Shown one piece after another: positions 1 to 9,053 of a DNA stretch of 64,000 nt (its first letter is position 1; each line of letters begins with the position of its first letter). Under the pieces are notes generated by a model that worked only from the letters and a program-made list of their open reading frames with translations, did not search any database and was not told the origin of the DNA. The stretch comes from Tolypothrix brevis GSE-NOS-MK-07-07A (lineage in GTDB: Bacteria; Cyanobacteriota; Cyanobacteriia; Cyanobacteriales; Nostocaceae): positions 124,001-188,000 of the forward strand of contig JAHHIJ010000003.1 in assembly GCA_019358985.1 (NCBI GenBank), in the 5' to 3' direction. A program made the position numbers and the translations under genes.

Positions 1-531
1 GTAAATTTCACGTTTGACTCGGTTGAGAGTTTCGCGTACTCTGGTCACTTTATCGGCATTGTTACTGCGAGCTACTTGCATTACTGCTGCACCAACCTGT
101 GCGATCGCCTCTTTCAATTCGATTAGCTCTTGGGATCTGTTTCCCTTATCCATCGATGGAAGGCGATCGCCACCTTCACTCAGTAATTCTCTGCCAGTTT
201 CGGTAATGGTATATACTTTCCTCCCTTCTATCTGTTCAAAGGTGAGATAACCCCCTTCTTCAAGCAGTTGCAGAGTCGGGTAAACTGAGCCTGGGCTTGG
301 TTTCCAGAAGCCACCATAACGCGCTTCTAATTCTTTAATCAATTCGTATCCATGCCGGGGTTCCTCTGCAAGTAGCTCCAACAATATGTATTTAATGTCA
401 CCACGAGGAGTCCTCTGCTCATCTCCCCAATCTCGCCTTTTCCCGCGACGGTGGTGATGCCGTCCTTTTGGTGGCATATCGTCGCATCCAGACTCAAAAA
501 AGTGGCGGTGTCTATGAAGTCCTAAAAACAT
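1..531 (-). CDS. PadR family transcriptional regulator (3' end outside window)
   Basis: The reverse strand is open for 177 codons from an ATG at 529-531 to the window edge, so the C-terminus is missing. A His/Arg-rich head of about 40 residues (RHRHFF, GRHHHRRGKRR) precedes a PadR winged helix with the motifs YILLELLAEEPRHGYELIK and PSPGSVYPTLQLLEEGGY, followed by the wing KVYTITETGRELL. A helical segment that would form the PadR dimerisation arm comes next. PadR proteins are usually ligand-responsive repressors of neighbouring genes. acsF lies upstream in the same direction, but the 326-bp gap argues against one operon. The target and ligand cannot be seen here. The basic head could extend DNA contact or bind metal, which is inference. 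Confidence 0.85.
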   Translation of the reverse strand, partial: MFLGLHRHRHFFESGCDDMPPKGRHHHRRGKRRDWGDEQRTPRGDIKYILLELLAEEPRHGYELIKELEARYGGFWKPSPGSVYPTLQLLEEGGYLTFEQIEGRKVYTITETGRELLSEGGDRLPSMDKGNRSQELIELKEAIAQVGAAVMQVARSNNADKVTRVRETLNRVKREIY

Positions 532-662
532 ATAAGTTTTCTCTCAATGTGCTTGTAATTCCATTGTAGACATATCACGATATATCGTTAACAAAAGTTA
601 ACCTCACACTTCTGAGGACTACGATCTTTAATTTATTTCGTAGTAAGCACGAAGAGTGCTTA

Positions 663-737
663 ATACCATGTCCGTTTAATTAACAGTAATAAAAACAACG
701 CAACCGTCGTAGAGACGTTCCGCCGGAACGTCTTTAC
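663..737. repeat. Palindromic repeat with 30-bp conserved flank (copy A)
   Basis: The palindrome at 709-737 has arms GTAGAGACGTTCC and GGAACGTCTTTAC. It is preceded by a 30-bp stretch (667-696) that is identical, in opposite orientation, to 22158-22187. The repeated unit is therefore about 75 bp rather than just the palindrome. The rest of the 532-857 interval between the PadR gene and acsF shows no gene. Confidence 0.85.
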
Positions 738-857
738 ATTGTAAGTAATAAACCTGTCATGATATAAGAAAGCGCTGAAGCGCTGACTAAGATTTCCCAT
801 AAAAAAATGGTTCTGTTAAGTACAGAACCACTAAAGCTTTCGCAAATCTGTTATAAT

Positions 858-1934
858 TTAGCGAACTGCGCCATGAGTAGCAGCTGTATCAATTGGTTTC
901 ATCAAGTACAGCCGTACAAATTGCCAGCCATTGGAGACGTATAGCGGTAGCTTCTGGAAGAATTGGAGGAATTTGGGAGTGCTGGAGTTAGCGATCGCAC
1001 CCAATTTCTCATTATTCTTCAGACAAACATCTAACCGCTGATAAAACTCTGGTGTCTCGACATCCAGCATTATCGGGAAGACTCTACCTGCGTTTTCGTT
1101 CGTCTTCTCAATCACTTGAATGTCGTATTCTCGCGCATCCAAACCAATGGAGGCATAAAAGTCTTTGCGCTGGATGTCGTTCAAATACATCGTGCCAAAC
1201 ACCGATAATAAGAAGAACCGACACCACAGACGCGATTTCCAATCATTCAATATTTGCGGCTGCGATCGCATTATCGCATCAAAGAAATCGCTGTGGCGGT
1301 TTTCATCTTGACACCAGTTTTCAAACCAGCGGAAAATCGGATAAACTCTATCTTCTGGATGTGCGTCTAAGTGGCGGAAAATCGTGATATATCGCCAATA
1401 ACCAATCTTTTCTGAAAGATAAGTAGCGTAGAAGATAAATTTCGGTTTAAAGAAGGTGTAATTACGGCTCTTGGTTAAAAAGCCCAAATCCAGCGACATA
1501 TTAAAGTCCGACAGCGCTTTGTTCAAAAAGCCAGCATGACGCGCTTCATCCCGTGACATCAGGTTGAAACACTCTGCCAAAACAGGGCTTTTGTCCTTTA
1601 AGCGGCGTCCAAGTTCTTTGTACAATAAAAATCCGGAAAACTCCGCCGTACAAGAACGTTCGAGAAATTCAACGAACAATCGGCGAGTGTCCCCGTCAAT
1701 ATGATCCCAGGATTGTTCAAACTCCGCATCCCGAACAAAGTGATGGCGGTTGTAATCAGCCCGAAACTCATCGAGAATCGCTCTTAACTCGTCTTCGTTG
1801 ACGGAAATATCCATCTGCGCCATTTCATCAAAGTCAGTGGTATAAAACCGGGGTGTCAGCAGGGTTTCTTTTGCCGGGACTTTAATCCCTGGACGCATTT
1901 CGTCAAAGCCTGGTTTTTTTAGGGAGTCTACCAT
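858..1934 (-). CDS. acsF: Magnesium-protoporphyrin IX monomethyl ester oxidative cyclase
   Basis: This is the aerobic diiron cyclase of chlorophyll synthesis. It forms the isocyclic E ring, converting Mg-protoporphyrin IX monomethyl ester to divinyl protochlorophyllide at the membrane. The 358-residue length is normal for the family. The diiron ligand motifs are visible: E98 in AEFSG, E130-x-x-H133 in DEARH and E211-x-x-H214 in DENRH. The N-terminus contains the conserved [14 protein letters not shown]. The gene appears to be transcribed alone. The oxygen dependence of the enzyme means regulation by light or oxygen is expected, but no operator is visible. A PadR regulator gene lies downstream on the same strand. 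Confidence 0.97.
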   Translation of the reverse strand: MVDSLKKPGFDEMRPGIKVPAKETLLTPRFYTTDFDEMAQMDISVNEDELRAILDEFRADYNRHHFVRDAEFEQSWDHIDGDTRRLFVEFLERSCTAEFSGFLLYKELGRRLKDKSPVLAECFNLMSRDEARHAGFLNKALSDFNMSLDLGFLTKSRNYTFFKPKFIFYATYLSEKIGYWRYITIFRHLDAHPEDRVYPIFRWFENWCQDENRHSDFFDAIMRSQPQILNDWKSRLWCRFFLLSVFGTMYLNDIQRKDFYASIGLDAREYDIQVIEKTNENAGRVFPIMLDVETPEFYQRLDVCLKNNEKLGAIANSSTPKFLQFFQKLPLYVSNGWQFVRLYLMKPIDTAATHGAVR

Positions 1935-2364
1935 CTCTTGATTGTGTGAAGTGTTTTTTTCTTTTGAGCGACTGAGAACGCTTTGGGTAACGCTCTCACA
2001 AGGCGCAATTGAAGGAAATAATCAATTTGTATAAACATCAGTCTACCAAGGCGGGGGTAGTGAAAGCTACTGTCTACGTTAAGAGTTGCAACAAATTGGG
2101 CATTGGGCATTATAGAGAATTGACAATTGACAATAGGTTCAAAGTGTGGTTAGTTACCCTAAATAATTCTTTGGGTGGAGATTAAGACTTGCAACAGAAT
2201 ATATATTTATTTTTTCGGAATTGGCGATCGCTAATCGGTAATTATTCCTTGGATTATCTACCAACCGCCAAAATCACCTGTTCGGGTGAATCGATTGTAG
2301 GAAGTATAGTAGCACGCACCTAACGTAAATAGAACTAGAGCGAATCCAAGGGAACAAAACCAAG
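1935..2364. other. Intergenic region between divergent acsF and TM2 genes
   Basis: This region must hold promoters for both divergent neighbours. Heptamer-like short tandem repeats lie at about 2097-2132 (CATTGGG and TTGACAA units). The short reverse open frame here runs through these repeats and has no credible protein. No conserved RNA was recognised. Confidence 0.6.
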
Positions 2365-2859
2365 ATGAACGTGGAAAGCAACAATAAAAAAGATCGTATT
2401 ATTATTTCTTATATCTTGAATGCAGCCTGGTTTGTCGGTTTGGGAGGACTGCATCGTTTGTATAATGGCAAGATCGGGACGGGTTTGTTTTGGCTGTGTA
2501 CCGGTGGTTTACTTGGTGTTGGACAGTTTGTAGATTTGTTCCTCATCTCTAATATGGTTGAAGAACACGATCAAAAACTCAGATTAAAAGCAGGTTTATC
2601 TCCCTTAGGTGTACCGTTGACTCAAGCTGCTGTTGCTTCCCAAGTTTATCAACCCAATGGCAATCAATTGATGGTTAAATTGTTGGAAGCCGCAGAAAGT
2701 CGCGGTGGTACGCTAACTGTAACCCAAGGTGTAAAAGCAACTGGAGCCGGCTTTACAGAAGTGGAAGCTCTGCTTAAGGAAATGCTGAAATCAGGTTATG
2801 TCAAAATAGATAACGACCCCGTTAGCGGAGCCGTCATTTATCACTTTCACGAAATTTAA
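2365..2859 (+). CDS. TM2 domain-containing membrane protein
   Basis: This is a 164-residue protein. Residues about 10-65 form a TM2-type double hairpin, with a first hydrophobic helix, the motif GGLHRLYNGK and a second helix through GLFWLCTGGLLGVGQFVDLF. The region after about residue 75 is soluble. Its sequence, with QLMVKLLEAAESRGGTLTVT and a following EVEALLKEMLKSGYV, looks like a small winged-helix module. The TM2 fold is common in cyanobacteria and its molecular function is not established. It converges on the DUF2996-type gene, with a structured repeat element between the two. Confidence 0.85.
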   Translation: MNVESNNKKDRIIISYILNAAWFVGLGGLHRLYNGKIGTGLFWLCTGGLLGVGQFVDLFLISNMVEEHDQKLRLKAGLSPLGVPLTQAAVASQVYQPNGNQLMVKLLEAAESRGGTLTVTQGVKATGAGFTEVEALLKEMLKSGYVKIDNDPVSGAVIYHFHEI

Positions 2860-2907
2860 TAATTTTGTTATTGGATAATGGTTAACTGTCAACCAATAAC
2901 TAACTAC

Positions 2908-3079
2908 GGTTATTTCATTCTTGGTTAATCGACTAACCCACCAGGAATTAAAATTCCTGGCTGATAGCTCAACTCGGTTAAAACCGACTATTGATAAATA
3001 TTTTAGTCCGTTTTAACGGACTTAGGCTATCAGCCCGGAAATTTATTTCTGGGCAAGTTATGTCAAGAATGAAATAGCC
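2908..3079. repeat. 172-bp MITE-like structured element with terminal inverted repeats
   Basis: The ends GGTTATTTCATTCTTG (2908-2923) and CAAGAATGAAATAGCC (3064-3079) are inverted repeats matching at 15 of 16 positions. Inside are nested hairpins: AGGAATT/AATTCCT, CGGTT/AACCG, GTCCGTT/AACGGAC and CTGATAGC/GCTATCAG. The element occupies the gap between two convergent genes and encodes nothing. A shorter related sequence lies at 52462-52517. Confidence 0.75.
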
Positions 3080-3099
3080 CTGAACAACGCTCCAACTAA

Positions 3100-3663
3100 C
3101 TAATTTCTACCTAACCACTTTTGACCATTCAAGCGCTGCACCATACCATATACCATTAAGTCAAGTGTCATTTTGCGCTCATCGATTAAGAATGACTCAA
3201 GAGTGCTAGGTTTTTTGCCTTCGTTGCAAGAAAACCCTTTTTTCCCTTGAATATCTTCATCTAAGAAATATAGGTTAAACTGGCGCAGACCGTTTTGCAA
3301 TTTGCCCAGAACTTGCCAGCATTCTTCAGATGTATCAAAGCCAACAATGGAAAGCTTCTGCTTGGCAAAGCTCAATTGTACATCTTGCACACCTTGTTGA
3401 GCGATCGCTTTCTGCAAAGCTGGCAAATAGTATTCCTCCACAAACTCTACAAAAGGCTTATCTTCAAGAGCTGGGGGTTTCTCTTTTTTAGCCGCTGCGG
3501 GTTTGTCTTCAGATCCTTCCTTAGCTGCCGGCTTTTCTCCCTTTGATGCAGCAGGCTTTTTAGCTTTAGCCGCATTTGGGTTTACTTCTGGATTCGCGGT
3601 TTCGGGATCTACAGTATCCTTAACCACGTCTCCCGCTTGATTCTGATTGGTTTCTTCTGCCAT
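3100..3663 (-). CDS. DUF2996-type cyanobacterial protein
   Basis: The 187-residue protein has a low-complexity N-terminal half (residues 1-65) rich in Lys, Ala, Pro and Glu, with repeats such as EKPAAKEG and AAAKKEKPPA. A compact C-terminal domain of about 120 residues follows. It begins KPFVEFVEEYYLPALQKA and ends LDLMVYGMVQRLNGQKWLGR. The C-terminal domain matches my recollection of the DUF2996 family of cyanobacteria and plastids. I know of no firm biochemical function for that family. There is no signal peptide or membrane segment, so it should be cytosolic. The disordered head is typical of the family and varies in length. Confidence 0.75.
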   Translation of the reverse strand: MAEETNQNQAGDVVKDTVDPETANPEVNPNAAKAKKPAASKGEKPAAKEGSEDKPAAAKKEKPPALEDKPFVEFVEEYYLPALQKAIAQQGVQDVQLSFAKQKLSIVGFDTSEECWQVLGKLQNGLRQFNLYFLDEDIQGKKGFSCNEGKKPSTLESFLIDERKMTLDLMVYGMVQRLNGQKWLGRN

Positions 3664-3810
3664 AGCTCAGGTCAATCCTTTATCTAGCTAATAGAATGTT
3701 CTGAAATTCCGTCTATCTAATTGAATAATAATATTGCAGCCAAGTTTAGAAGTGAATTCTACAGATTATCCTTTTGATAGGTCGTTGGTCAATCCTTGAT
3801 ACTGCGCTAA

Positions 3811-4722
3811 CTACAGTAGACTTAAGGTAAGGGCTTCAGATAGAGCTTCGATAAAGGCAAGTCCGGCTACGGAATTACCTACACTGTCTAAGGCGGGACT
3901 GTAGGTGGCGATCGCTCCCAATGTTGGTACTATCGTTAAAAGGGCACCGCTAATTCCTGATTTCATCGGTAATCCAATCCGGATGCTATATTTGCCAGAT
4001 GCTTCATACAATCCACACGTTAACATCAGGGCATTGACACAGCGGCGATTTTGTGGTAGTATAATTTCCCTAAGGAATAAAATCTTTCCTAAGCAAGCTA
4101 AGTCTTCAACTGTCCCAGAAAGACAGCAAATTTGCTCGTAAGTGTCTATGGCTGTTTTCACATCATCTATATATCCAGATAAAGCAAGATATTGAGCGAT
4201 CGCTTGATTAGTTTGAGAATTAACTGAACGGACTGAAGCTAACATCGCTTCATCCAACTTGAAGTTACAACCGGCTAATTGATTCAACCATTGACATAAA
4301 TTTTGTGTACGACAAAGAGGGTCTTTTCCTGGTAATTTATCAGCAAGAGTAATTGCACCACTGTTAATCATCGGGTTGCGAGGAAATCCTTGATCGCGAA
4401 CCAGTTGCGTGAGAGAATTAAACGGAGCATCTGATGGCTGAACCCCAACCCACTGAAAAACTGTTTCCAACCCCAAATGTTCTAGTAGATATAATAGAGA
4501 AAACGGCTTAATCGCGCTCATCAACGGAAAAACACACTTTGTATCCCCTGTACTATAAGCTTGTCCTGATTTACAAAAAATGTGAACTGCAAAGCAATGA
4601 GGATCGACAACAGCCAATTTAGGGATGCGGTTAGCAACTAGTCCTTGATTAGCCTGAATTTTAGCTTGTTGTACCCAGGTTGCTAACTCGGTCATAGTTA
4701 GTGTTTCCAGTGTTTTCAACAT
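3811..4722 (-). CDS. glsA: Glutaminase A
   Basis: Glutaminase hydrolyses L-glutamine to glutamate and ammonia using a serine-dependent fold shared with class A beta-lactamases. The 303-residue length is typical. The catalytic Ser-x-x-Lys is seen as S69-A-I-K72 within FPLMSAIKPF, where the family usually has SISK. The conserved NPMINSGAI and the C-terminal MKSGISGALLTIVP glycine-rich loop are present. The enzyme is cytosolic. It appears monocistronic and is divergent from the helicase gene, with 200 bp between the starts. Confidence 0.93.
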   Translation of the reverse strand: MLKTLETLTMTELATWVQQAKIQANQGLVANRIPKLAVVDPHCFAVHIFCKSGQAYSTGDTKCVFPLMSAIKPFSLLYLLEHLGLETVFQWVGVQPSDAPFNSLTQLVRDQGFPRNPMINSGAITLADKLPGKDPLCRTQNLCQWLNQLAGCNFKLDEAMLASVRSVNSQTNQAIAQYLALSGYIDDVKTAIDTYEQICCLSGTVEDLACLGKILFLREIILPQNRRCVNALMLTCGLYEASGKYSIRIGLPMKSGISGALLTIVPTLGAIATYSPALDSVGNSVAGLAFIEALSEALTLSLL

Positions 4723-4922
4723 TTATATCTGGTTCGGAATGGCGAATGTAGAATGGGGATAATTACCAATACAGAATAGATTGTAATGTGCATTTTTTAG
4801 GAAATATTTGGTTACACCACAAATATATAAACTATTATTAAGTTTGGCGAAAAGCGTGAATTTGCTGCTTTGAGTAAATTTATCAAAGCAGTTGACGGTG
4901 ATGAAATTATGAGACTGGGGAA

Positions 4923-7900
4923 ATGATTCAAGTTGGTTCATTGGTGCGATCGCGCAATAACAATCTGGGAATAGGCAAAGTTACTCAAATATCCGAGCAA
5001 TCGGTAATTGTAGAATATTTTTGCTCCTTGGGAAAGCAAATTCAAAATACGTTACCTTTAGCTTCGCTGTCTCAAGTGAGAATACAGCGTCAAACTCGCT
5101 GTTATATCAAATTAGAAAATGAAGACAGATGGGGAATCGGTAGAATTTTCACTTGGGATGAAGACAACGATTTATATCAAGTTGATTTACCAGATAAAAA
5201 GACGGTTTTAGTAACTGAACAAGATGTTTACGTGCGTTGTGATTTGCCAATTGAAGACCCAATTGATATTTTAGCAATGAAGGGTCAAGAAACGCCCTAC
5301 TTCCACGAAAGACGACTTGCTTTAGTTAATTGTTTGATGTCCCAACGCTCTGTCAGTCGGGGGATGACAGGCTTACTTTCTGCTAACATTAAGTTTTATC
5401 CCCACCAAGTTGAAGTTATCCGCAGAGTCCTAGAAGACCCAATTCAACGCTACTTATTAGCAGATGATGAAGGGTTGGGAAAAACCATTGAAGCAGGTGC
5501 TATTCTTCGCCAATATTTGTTAGATGAACCCCAGGGAAAAGCTTTAGTAGTAGTACCGCAATATTTACTAGAACAATGGCATCAAGAGTTAGAAAATAAA
5601 TTTTATATCTCTCATTTTCCTGATAGAGTGAAAGTGGTAGCGGTGGAAGATGTGCAGAAAATTAACCGCAACGCAGATATAAATTTTTTAATTTTAGATC
5701 AAGCTGAAAAAATTGCTGCAATGGCGTACTCATTTGACGCTTCACAACGCCAGAGTTTTGCGGTTTACAAACACATAGCTCATAAATGCGATCGCCTACT
5801 TTTACTTACTGGTACTCCACTATTAAACCACGAGCGGGATTATCTGGCGATGCTACATCTGTTAGATCCTGACATCTATCGGATGGATGATTTAAAAGCC
5901 TTTCGTGCTAAAGTGCAAAACCGCGTCGCAATTGGTAAAATTTTACTTTCCTTGGAAGATGCAGATTCTGTTGTTTTGAAAGACAACTTAAATCAACTCC
6001 GAAAGCTTTTTCCCAAAGATACTTATTTACTTGATTTAGCACACCAGCTAGAAAATTTCCAAACAGCTACCGACCAAGATAAAATCATTAGAGCAATTCG
6101 CACTCACATCAGCGACACGCATCGACTTCATAGACGAATCCTTCGCAATCGTCTTGCTTCGGTAGAAGATGTAATTTTTGAGAGAAATATTACACCCAAA
6201 GCCGAGTATGATTTAGATGAGCGTTCAATAGATATTCACGAATCAATTCAAAAGTGGCGTAGCGTTGCTCCTAATGAAAAAGAGTATCAGCGCATATTTC
6301 TGCTTTTATTTCTAGGTTCTGGAACATGGTTGGGTCTTTTAGAACAGATTATCACCGCACGCTTAAAGAACGTAGCTGGCAAAGAGTTAATTCAAGACTT
6401 TGATGAGGAAAGCATTTCCATGCTTACCGATACTCCGAAATTTGCTGATGAAGAAGAGATTTTAGAGCATTTGCTGAAAATTGTTCGACAACCATCAGAA
6501 GATGGCGATCGCATCGAACTACTCAAAACAGTATTACTCTACCACCTCAGCGAACCCTTTAATTTACAATCTTATCGGTCAAATCTCAGCAAATTACTCG
6601 AACAAGTACAGCGACGGATTATAAGACCAATACCGGGTGATATACTACCAAAAATTGTTGTATTTACCAGCTTTGCACTAGTTGGAGCCGAAATCGTTCG
6701 TTGTTTGAGAAGCAGTTTTGGTAAAGCAACTGTCGCTACTCATCAAGTCGGACAAACTCACGCTGAAGTTGAAAAGAATCTTAAACAATTCAAAAACGAT
6801 CCAAAGTGTTTTATTCTTGTTTGTGATTCTAGTGGCGAAGAAGGTCGTAGTTTACAATTTGCCGACTGGATGATTCATTTTGACATTCCTTGGTCGCCAA
6901 ATAGCCTGGAAAAAAGAATCAGTAGGATAGACAGCATCTACACTACACAGAAAAGTGAGTTAACAGTATTTGCAGGTGCAGATTTAGAAGATAGTCCGCA
7001 CGATGCTTGGTATCGTTTGTTAAAAGAAGCTTTAACAATCTTTAGGCAATCAATTACCAATTTTCAGTTTTCTCTAGATAAAAAATTGCCGCAACTCGAA
7101 GCAAAGCTGTTTGAAACGGGAGCAAATGGACTAATAGAAAGTATAGAACAAATCCAACATGAAATAGCTGCCGAAAAAATCAAACTGAGCCAGCAAAATG
7201 TTTTAGACGAGATTGATATTCTTGACGAAGATGCTACCCAGTATTTTCTAGCATTAGATAATTATGATGCTAAATATCAAGAAATACAGCGATGTGTAGA
7301 AGGATGGATTTGTGATGCTTTAGAATTTAAGCAAGTTTATAAAACCGATTTCACTGGAATACAGCGCTACCAACCAACAATGCGTACCTTGCTTCCAGTA
7401 GATGAATTGAGAACTTACTTCAACACTTTTGCAGAGACATTTGGTACTTTTAACCGCCAATTAGCAAATCAAAATTCTGATATCAATCTCTATAGAATTG
7501 GTGAAGAATTTCTGGAATCATTAGCATCCTATATTCACTGGGATGATAGAGGTCAAGCTTTTGCACTATGGCGATTTGATAAATCTTGGGATAAGAGTCC
7601 AGGTAAGGAATGGTTTGGTTTTAGATTCAATTATATAATTGAAGCCAATTTAACTTACCTTAAAGAAGACACCAAATATCAAATTCTCAAGCGTCGCGCT
7701 GATGGCTTATTTACCCCAATAGTCGAGTCGATTTTCGTTGATGCAGTTGAGCCTATGTCTATAGTGCAAAATGAAGAATTATTAACTATTTTGCAGCGTC
7801 CTTATAGGGGTAAAGGTGGCATTCAATATCGTGATTATAATTTAGCGAAAACTCGATTATCAATAATTGATAACTTTGTTGAAGCTAATAAATGGCAAGA

Positions 7901-8225
7901 CTTTTGTTATCAAGCGCGTCAAACTTCTTTGGAATTACTCCAGCAGCGTCCTGATTTTCGGGAATTGTGCGAAAAACAGGCGAAAATTGCTGAAGATAAA
8001 TTAAATAAGCACGTTGAACAATTACAACTGCGGCTTAATCAACTTGTTGAAAACAAAGAAAGGTCAAATTCTGAGCTAGGAGAAGAAATTGAAACAGAAA
8101 CTGATTTAATACAACTAATTATAGAAGGAATTCGCCATCCTTCTATTCGCCTTGATTCTGTTGGTTTTATTGTCGTTTCTGGATATCCTCCCACTCAATC
8201 TGATGAAGAAGGCGATATTTTTTAA
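4923..8225 (+). CDS. SNF2/RapA-type helicase resembling DpdE, solitary
   Basis: This is an 1100-residue superfamily 2 ATPase. Residues 1-105 form tandem beta-rich modules (GSLVRSRNNNLGIGKV, then a second at RWGIGRIFTWDED). The helicase core has motif I DDEGLGKTIEAG (181-192), a degenerate motif II LDQAE (258-262) instead of DEAH, motif III LLTGTP (294-299), and motifs V/VI near 636-670 (GEEGRSLQFADW, then KRISRIDSI). A long C-terminal region of about 430 residues has no motif I recognise. The overall plan fits DpdE, a helicase of the dpd cluster that installs 7-deazaguanine in DNA and restricts foreign DNA. No dpdA, dpdB, dpdC or other partner lies nearby. The DpdE name is by resemblance and from memory. 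A RapA-like helicase of another branch is the alternative. Confidence 0.7.
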   Translation: MIQVGSLVRSRNNNLGIGKVTQISEQSVIVEYFCSLGKQIQNTLPLASLSQVRIQRQTRCYIKLENEDRWGIGRIFTWDEDNDLYQVDLPDKKTVLVTEQDVYVRCDLPIEDPIDILAMKGQETPYFHERRLALVNCLMSQRSVSRGMTGLLSANIKFYPHQVEVIRRVLEDPIQRYLLADDEGLGKTIEAGAILRQYLLDEPQGKALVVVPQYLLEQWHQELENKFYISHFPDRVKVVAVEDVQKINRNADINFLILDQAEKIAAMAYSFDASQRQSFAVYKHIAHKCDRLLLLTGTPLLNHERDYLAMLHLLDPDIYRMDDLKAFRAKVQNRVAIGKILLSLEDADSVVLKDNLNQLRKLFPKDTYLLDLAHQLENFQTATDQDKIIRAIRTHISDTHRLHRRILRNRLASVEDVIFERNITPKAEYDLDERSIDIHESIQKWRSVAPNEKEYQRIFLLLFLGSGTWLGLLEQIITARLKNVAGKELIQDFDEESISMLTDTPKFADEEEILEHLLKIVRQPSEDGDRIELLKTVLLYHLSEPFNLQSYRSNLSKLLEQVQRRIIRPIPGDILPKIVVFTSFALVGAEIVRCLRSSFGKATVATHQVGQTHAEVEKNLKQFKNDPKCFILVCDSSGEEGRSLQFADWMIHFDIPWSPNSLEKRISRIDSIYTTQKSELTVFAGADLEDSPHDAWYRLLKEALTIFRQSITNFQFSLDKKLPQLEAKLFETGANGLIESIEQIQHEIAAEKIKLSQQNVLDEIDILDEDATQYFLALDNYDAKYQEIQRCVEGWICDALEFKQVYKTDFTGIQRYQPTMRTLLPVDELRTYFNTFAETFGTFNRQLANQNSDINLYRIGEEFLESLASYIHWDDRGQAFALWRFDKSWDKSPGKEWFGFRFNYIIEANLTYLKEDTKYQILKRRADGLFTPIVESIFVDAVEPMSIVQNEELLTILQRPYRGKGGIQYRDYNLAKTRLSIIDNFVEANKWQDFCYQARQTSLELLQQRPDFRELCEKQAKIAEDKLNKHVEQLQLRLNQLVENKERSNSELGEEIETETDLIQLIIEGIRHPSIRLDSVGFIVVSGYPPTQSDEEGDIF

Positions 8226-8317
8226 ATTCGTAGTGAGGACTTCAGTCCTCTTCTAATTAGGGTTTGCTGAAAAAGCAAGAAAAGCTGATATTCCTAGATT
8301 ATCAGACCCAAGAAATT

Positions 8318-8420
8318 AGGACTTACGCATTGACAAAATAGGCAACAAGTGTAGTAAGCGTCAATGAGAAAACTTTTAGGCGATCGCTAATTAATAGCGA
8401 CATAGGACTTACGTATTGAC
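8318..8420. repeat. Direct copies of AGGACTTACGCATTGAC end motif
   Basis: AGGACTTACGCATTGAC at 8318-8334 and AGGACTTACGTATTGAC at 8404-8420 are in the same orientation, 86 bp apart. The same motif forms the inverted ends of the element at 50195-50338 and recurs reversed at 52442-52451. It is probably the terminal sequence of a transposon or MITE family. Confidence 0.6.
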
Positions 8421-8593
8421 GAAAAGCACTATTCATGGATTTTAGGCAATGCCATAGCTACTAAGGTTCGCAAAAATATGCTCACGTACTACTATTGTGA
8501 ACAGATTCCTTTGTACTTCGTACCAATTGCTAATTATCTTTTCAGAGCGCATAAACTCCAACCTAACAAAGGCTTGAAGTGAGTAAAACCAGT

Positions 8594-8711
8594 GTGGACA
8601 GACGCGCAGTATTCGCAACTATTGGCTTCGGCTACTGCTAGTGCAATTTGCTCGTTCAACTCTCTACCAGCCAAAGCTGAAACTCAGGTATCTTTGCAAT
8701 ACTGCTGGTGA
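8594..8711 (+). pseudogene. Frameshifted relic of a short exported protein N-terminus
   Basis: A GTG start gives MDRRAVFATIGFG and then a stop. A one-base shift of frame continues as ASATASAICSFNSLPAKAET followed by a few residues and TGA. Together these read as one signal peptide with a twin-arginine-like start and an Ala-x-Ala cleavage site, as in thylakoid lumen proteins. The mature protein is missing. The parent family cannot be named. Confidence 0.3.
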
Positions 8712-8739
8712 ATCACCATCAAACATCTCCATAAAAGAC

Positions 8740-8790
8740 GTAGAGACGTAGCATTGCTACGTCTCATCAAGGGTTTCGGGCAACGCATAA
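8740..8790. repeat. AGCATTGCT-type palindrome with 3' extension
   Basis: The palindromic core has arms GAGACGTAGCA and TGCTACGTCTC. It is followed by ATCAAGGGTT and then CAACGCATAA. The same extension follows the copy at 17951-18000 and is seen reversed at 8951-8991 and 20311-20357. The repeated unit is therefore about 50-60 bp. Confidence 0.75.
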
Positions 8791-8950
8791 TTAAATTCGG
8801 TCGATGTCTATTGGGAATTATAGATAAACCTATAAGGGTACTCGCTTGATGTACCCCTATAGTATTCTTAAAATTCCCGACGCTGCCGCTTTTAGCTAAT
8901 TGATTTTTGGGCGTTGCTGATTAGATGTATGAAAATGATTGTGCGCTCTG

Positions 8951-8991
8951 GTCAAAACCCTTGATTAGACGTAGCATTGCTACGTCTCTAC
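8951..8991. repeat. AGCATTGCT-type palindrome, reverse orientation
   Basis: The core at 8967-8991 is preceded by AACCCTTGATT, the reverse complement of the AATCAAGGGTT extension. It lies about 200 bp from the forward copy at 8740-8790, so the pair is inverted. Confidence 0.75.
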
Positions 8992-9053
8992 ATGGGGATT
9001 CATACCTGAATTCAGCAACGCCGATTTTTGAATTCTGTCTTCTGAAATCTTCT

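Larger units (their letters stand above)
8226..9053. other. Gene-free repeat and relic region
   Basis: No intact gene is present. The stretch holds direct copies of a transposon-end-like sequence (8318-8334 and 8404-8420), a frameshifted signal-peptide relic (8594-8711) and two palindromes of the AGCATTGCT subtype in opposite orientations. It looks like a site of repeated insertion and decay after the helicase gene. Confidence 0.6.

Noticed and set aside
1928-2110. Reverse reading frame of 60 codons upstream of acsF
   Set aside because: It runs through short tandem repeats and the acsF upstream region and resembles no protein.
4723-4941. Reverse reading frame of 72 codons between glsA and the helicase gene
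   Set aside because: It occupies the divergent promoter region, overlaps the helicase start and has no protein-like composition.
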